A DNA stretch of 7,954 nucleotides from Rhodospirillales bacterium (GTDB lineage Bacteria; Pseudomonadota; Alphaproteobacteria; CACIAM-22H2), in NCBI GenBank assembly GCA_016195145.1, contig JACQAF010000320.1, forward strand, positions 1 through 7,954. The letters run 5' to 3'. Positions 4,479-7,954 of this stretch are shown here, piece after piece. Each line of letters begins with the position of its first letter. Position 1 is the stretch's first letter. The notes beneath the pieces were generated by a model. The model worked only from the letters and a program-made list of their open reading frames with translations. It did no database searches and was not told the DNA's origin. The translations under genes were made by a program, and so were the position numbers.

Positions 4479-7370
4479 ATGCTTACCAGGAAATCGACTT
4501 CCGCCATCGGTGGAACCCGGCTCGCCAAGACTTTGGCTGGCGTGACCGGCGGCGCGATCGACCGCCGCACGTTTTTGTACCGCTCCGGCCTTGCCGCCGG
4601 CGGCGTGGCGGCAGCGTCGTCGCTGTCGCTCGGCATGGTGACCAAGGCCGATGCGGCGATCGCCGGCTCGGCGGCCAGCGGGGAAATCAAGCGGATCAAG
4701 AATATCTGCACCCATTGCTCGGTCGGTTGCACGGTGACGGCCGAAGTACAGAACGGCGTGTGGACGCGTCAGGCCCCAACCTTCGAATCGCCGTTCAATC
4801 TCGGGGCGCATTGCGCCAAGGGCGCCGCGATCCGCGAGCACGCGCATGGCGAGCGACGTCTGAAATATCCGATGAAGCTGGTCAATGGCCGCTACGAGCG
4901 GATCAGCTGGGATCAGGCGATCAACGAGGTCGGCGACCGGCTGCTCAAAATCCGCGAGGCGTCGGGGCCGGATTCGGTCTACTGGCTCGGTTCGGCCAAG
5001 TTCTCCAACGAACAATCCTATCTGCTGCGCAAATTCGCCGCGTTCTGGGGCTCCAACAACGTCGACCACCAGGCGCGTATCTGCCACTCGACCACCGTCG
5101 CCGGCGTCGCCCAGACCTGGGGCTACGGCGCGATGACCAACAGCTATAACGACCAGCACAACAGCCGGGCGATGTTCATCATCGGCGGCAATCCGGCCGA
5201 GGCGCATCCGGTCGCGGTGATGCATATCCTCAAGGCGAAAGAGGACAACAACGCTGCGCTGATCGTTTGCGATCCGCGCTTCTCGCGCACTGCGGCGCAC
5301 GCGACCGAGCACGTCCGCCAGCGTCCCGGCACCGACGTGCCGCTGATCTGGGGCATTCTCTGGCATGCCTTCGAGAACAACTGGGTGGATAACGAGTTCA
5401 TCCGCCAGCGCGTCTACGGCATGGACGATGTGCGCAAGGAAGTCGCCAAGTGGACGCCGGCCGAGGTTGAGCGCGTCACCGGCGTGCCGGGCTCGCAAGT
5501 CCGGCGCGTCGCCAAGACGCTGTGGGACAACCGGCCGTTCACCATCATCTGGTGCATGGGCATCACGCAGCACCATGTCGGCAACAACAACACGCGGGCG
5601 CTGTGCATCCTCGGTCTCGCTTATGGCGTGATCGGCACGTCGGGCGGCGGCGCCAACATCTATCGCGGTCACGACAACGTCCAGGGCGCCACCGATATGG
5701 GGCTCGATAACACGACGCTGCCGGCCTATTACGGCATCGCGACGGGTTCGTGGAAGCACTGGGCGCGAGTGTGGGACGTGTCGTACGACTACATGGTGTC
5801 CCGCTTCAAGGATCAGAAGCTGATGGAGACTGCGGGCATCCCGGTCTCGCGCTGGTTCGACGGCGTGATCGAGGCGAAGGAAAATGTCGAGCAGCCCGAT
5901 CTGATCAAGGCGATGATCTACTGGGGTCATGCGCCCAACTCGCAGACCCGCGGGCCCGACCTCAAGAAAGCGATGGAGAAGCTCGATACGCTGGTCGTCA
6001 TCGACCCGTATCCGACGGCGACCGCGGTCATCCCCGACCGCAAGGACGGCGTCTATCTGTTGCCGGCGGCGACGCAGCTTGAAATCGACGGGTCGCGGAC
6101 GGCTTCGAACCGCTCGCTGCAATGGGGCTATCAGATCATGAAGCCCCTGTTCGAATCGAAGCCGGACCACGAGATCATGTATCTCCTGGCCAAGAAACTC
6201 GGCTTCGCCGACGAGCTGTTCAAGGCGATCAAGGTCGAGGGCACCGTGCCGTCGGCCGAGGACATCCTGCGCGAGATCAATCGCGGGGCGTGGACCATCG
6301 GCTATACCGGCCAGTCGCCGGAACGCCTGAAGCTCCATCTGGCCAACCAGCACACCTTCGACAAGACGACGCTGAAGGCGGCCGAGGGGCCGTGCGCGGG
6401 CGATACCTACGGCCTGCCGTGGCCGTGCTGGGGCACGCCCGAGTTCAAGCACCCGGGCACGCACGTGCTTTACGACACATCGAAGCCGGTCAAGGAGGGC
6501 GGGCTTAATTTCCGCGCCCTGTTCGGCGTCGAGCGTAACGGCGTCAACATGCTGGCCGAAGGGTCTTATCCCAAGGGCGCGGAGATCAAGGACGGTCATC
6601 CGCAATTCAGCTACGGCATGCTGAAGAAGCTCGGCTGGGACAAAGACCTGACCGAAAAGGAACTGGCGACCATCCAGAAGGTCGGCGGCGAAAGCGCCGA
6701 TGGCGTGCTGTGGAGCCAGGATATCTCGGGCGGTATCATCCGGGTGGCGATCGAGCACGGATGCGCGCCGTTCGGCAACGCCAAGGCGCGGGCGAATGTC
6801 TGGAATTTCCCGGACCCGGTTCCGCTCCATCGCGAGCCGCTCTATACGCCGGACCGCGAGATGGCGAAGAAATACCCGACCTGGACGGATCGCAAGCAGT
6901 TCCGTCTGCCGCTGCTTTACAAGAGCATCCAGGACAAAGATTTCTCGAAGGACTTCCCGATCATCCTCACCTCCGGCCGACTGGTCGAGTACGAGGGCGG
7001 CGGCGACGAGACCCGGGCCAACCCGTGGCTCGCCGAGCTGCAGCAGGAGATGTTCATCGAGATCAATCCGGCCGACGCCGGCAAGATCGGCGTCAAGCAC
7101 TGGCAGCAGGTCTGGGTGTACGGGCCTGAGAACGGCGCCAAGATCAAGGTCAAGGCGCTGGTCACCGAACGGGTGGGCAAGGGCGTCGCCTGGATGCCGT
7201 TCCATTTCGCCGGTCACTGGATGGGCAGGGATCTGCGCAGCAAATACCCGCAGGGCGCCGACCCCGTCGTGCTCGGCGAGTCGAGCAACACCGTTCAGAC
7301 CTACGGCTACGACTCGGTCACTGCGATGCAGGAAAGCAAGACGACCTTGTGCCGAATTGAAAAAGCCTAA
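4479..7370 (+). CDS. fdhA: Formate dehydrogenase catalytic (alpha) subunit, Mo/W-bis-MGD, Tat-exported
   Basis: The product is 963 aa, near the length of E. coli FdnG (1015). It oxidises formate to CO2 at a bis-MGD metal centre. A Tat signal, D-R-R-T-F-L-Y-R-S-G (28-37), follows an unusually long 27-residue n-region and precedes an Ala-rich hydrophobic core, so the enzyme should act in the periplasm. One [4Fe-4S] cluster is bound by C77-x2-C80-x3-C84-x27-C112, and K114 in CAKG is the expected electron-relay lysine. The metal ligand is Cys202 (TGC, 5082-5084) followed by His203, in the place where FdnG/FdhF have selenocysteine-His. The molybdopterin oxidoreductase core runs to about residue 600 and includes G-I-T-Q-H-H-V-G-N-N-N (about 361-371) and R-G-H-D-N-V-Q-G-A-T-D. 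The dinucleotide-binding domain begins near 825 (I-L-T-S-G-R-L). GGGGAGG lies eight bases before the ATG. fdhB begins 18 bp after the stop. The type is FDH-N/O-like, and whether the metal is Mo or W cannot be told. Confidence 0.95.
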   Translation: MLTRKSTSAIGGTRLAKTLAGVTGGAIDRRTFLYRSGLAAGGVAAASSLSLGMVTKADAAIAGSAASGEIKRIKNICTHCSVGCTVTAEVQNGVWTRQAPTFESPFNLGAHCAKGAAIREHAHGERRLKYPMKLVNGRYERISWDQAINEVGDRLLKIREASGPDSVYWLGSAKFSNEQSYLLRKFAAFWGSNNVDHQARICHSTTVAGVAQTWGYGAMTNSYNDQHNSRAMFIIGGNPAEAHPVAVMHILKAKEDNNAALIVCDPRFSRTAAHATEHVRQRPGTDVPLIWGILWHAFENNWVDNEFIRQRVYGMDDVRKEVAKWTPAEVERVTGVPGSQVRRVAKTLWDNRPFTIIWCMGITQHHVGNNNTRALCILGLAYGVIGTSGGGANIYRGHDNVQGATDMGLDNTTLPAYYGIATGSWKHWARVWDVSYDYMVSRFKDQKLMETAGIPVSRWFDGVIEAKENVEQPDLIKAMIYWGHAPNSQTRGPDLKKAMEKLDTLVVIDPYPTATAVIPDRKDGVYLLPAATQLEIDGSRTASNRSLQWGYQIMKPLFESKPDHEIMYLLAKKLGFADELFKAIKVEGTVPSAEDILREINRGAWTIGYTGQSPERLKLHLANQHTFDKTTLKAAEGPCAGDTYGLPWPCWGTPEFKHPGTHVLYDTSKPVKEGGLNFRALFGVERNGVNMLAEGSYPKGAEIKDGHPQFSYGMLKKLGWDKDLTEKELATIQKVGGESADGVLWSQDISGGIIRVAIEHGCAPFGNAKARANVWNFPDPVPLHREPLYTPDREMAKKYPTWTDRKQFRLPLLYKSIQDKDFSKDFPIILTSGRLVEYEGGGDETRANPWLAELQQEMFIEINPADAGKIGVKHWQQVWVYGPENGAKIKVKALVTERVGKGVAWMPFHFAGHWMGRDLRSKYPQGADPVVLGESSNTVQTYGYDSVTAMQESKTTLCRIEKA

Positions 7371-7388
7371 GGCTTAGGGAGCGAACCA

Positions 7389-7954
7389 ATGGCGAGAATG
7401 AAGTTCCTGCTCGACGCCGAGCGCTGCATCGAATGCAACGCCTGCGTCACCGCGTGCAAGAACGAAAACGAAGTGCCGTGGGGCATCAACCGGCGCCGCG
7501 TCGTCACGCTGAACGACGGCAAGCCGGGCGAACGGTCGATATCGATGGCATGCATGCACTGCACGGATGCGCCGTGCATGGCGGTGTGTCCGGTCGACTG
7601 CTTCTACAAAACGTCCGAAGGTGTCGTCCTTCACTCGAAGGATCTGTGCATCGGCTGCGGCTATTGCTTCTACGCCTGCCCGTTCGGGGCGCCGCAATAT
7701 CCGCAGGCGGGCAATTTCGGCTCGCGCGGCAAGATGGACAAGTGCACCTTCTGCGCCGGCGGACCGGAGCCCGACAAGTCGGAGGCCGAGTTCAAGAAAT
7801 ACGGCCGCAACCGCATCGCCGAAGGCAAGCTGCCGCTCTGCGCCGAGATGTGCTCGACCAAGGCGCTTCTCGCGGGCGACGGCGACGTCATCGCCGGCAT
7901 CTACCGCGAGCGCGTGGTTACGCGCGGCTACGGCACCGGCGCCTGGGGCTGGAC
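7389..7954 (+). CDS. fdhB: Formate dehydrogenase iron-sulfur (beta) subunit, 3' end outside window
   Basis: The first 188 codons are visible from ATG 7389, behind AGGGAG seven bases upstream; ATG 7398 is a possible alternative start. It is a ferredoxin-like electron-transfer subunit with ligands for four [4Fe-4S] clusters, all inside the window: C13-x2-C16-x2-C19-x3-C23, C55-x2-C58-x4-C63-x3-C67-Pro, C87-x2-C90-x2-C93-x3-C97-Pro and C119-x2-C122 with C151-x3-C155. This cysteine spacing and order match the FdnH/DmsB/NrfC-type subunits that pass electrons from the alpha subunit to a membrane cytochrome. No signal peptide is present, so export as a complex with FdhA through the Tat system is the expected route. 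In FDH-N the C-terminus carries a membrane helix; that part is beyond the window, so membrane anchoring here is unproven. The next gene is predicted to be the cytochrome b gamma subunit. Confidence 0.93.
   Translation, partial: MARMKFLLDAERCIECNACVTACKNENEVPWGINRRRVVTLNDGKPGERSISMACMHCTDAPCMAVCPVDCFYKTSEGVVLHSKDLCIGCGYCFYACPFGAPQYPQAGNFGSRGKMDKCTFCAGGPEPDKSEAEFKKYGRNRIAEGKLPLCAEMCSTKALLAGDGDVIAGIYRERVVTRGYGTGAWGW

Noticed and set aside
4428..7217. A 929-codon open frame on the minus strand across most of fdhA
   Set aside because: It lies opposite a strongly recognised gene in GC-rich DNA, where antisense stop codons are rare. Its product is Arg/Asp/His/Leu-rich with no recognisable motif, and no promoter or ribosome site supports it.

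Overview
The window reads as chromosomal DNA of a GC-rich proteobacterium, most likely an alphaproteobacterium. The reasons are the strong G/C preference at third codon positions, the style of the TPR repeats at the left edge, and the gene set of the formate dehydrogenase (FDH) locus. The assignment to class is inference. All supported genes lie on the + strand.

Layout. (1) Bases 1-503 are the C-terminal end of a tetratricopeptide-repeat protein built from 47-residue (141-bp) tandem units. It appears unrelated to what follows and is separated from it by a GC-rich hairpin (504-520). (2) Bases 571-3278 are a tight run of four genes: fdhD (sulfurtransferase for FDH activation), mobA (molybdenum cofactor guanylyltransferase), a DUF3305 protein and a DUF3306 protein. 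fdhD/mobA overlap by 11 bp and DUF3305/DUF3306 by 4 bp, so at least these pairs are probably translationally coupled. (3) Bases 3279-3573 are non-coding and relatively AT-rich. They hold a good sigma70-type promoter (TTGACT, 17 bp, TGTAAT) and a leader of about 160 nt with a terminator-like hairpin plus six T's. (4) From 3574 to the window end comes the structural operon: a TorD/DmsD-type chaperone (probable TTG start), a 68-residue twin-arginine protein of the 'formate dehydrogenase region TAT target' type, fdhA (963 aa, catalytic Mo/W-bis-MGD subunit with Cys at the active site) and fdhB (four [4Fe-4S] clusters, cut by the window end).

Together the genes describe one pathway. MobA makes the guanine dinucleotide form of molybdopterin. 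FdhD passes sulfur to the metal centre. The chaperone holds apo-FdhA and its Tat signal until the cofactor is inserted. The folded FdhA, probably with FdhB, is exported by Tat. Formate is then oxidised on the periplasmic side, and electrons pass through the FdhB clusters towards a membrane cytochrome b subunit expected just downstream (not seen). The roles of DUF3305, DUF3306 and the small Tat protein are not established. They are the most interesting unknowns here and look like an accessory module of this FDH class. I see no mobile element, CRISPR array, tRNA or rRNA, and no clearly new system beyond this module.
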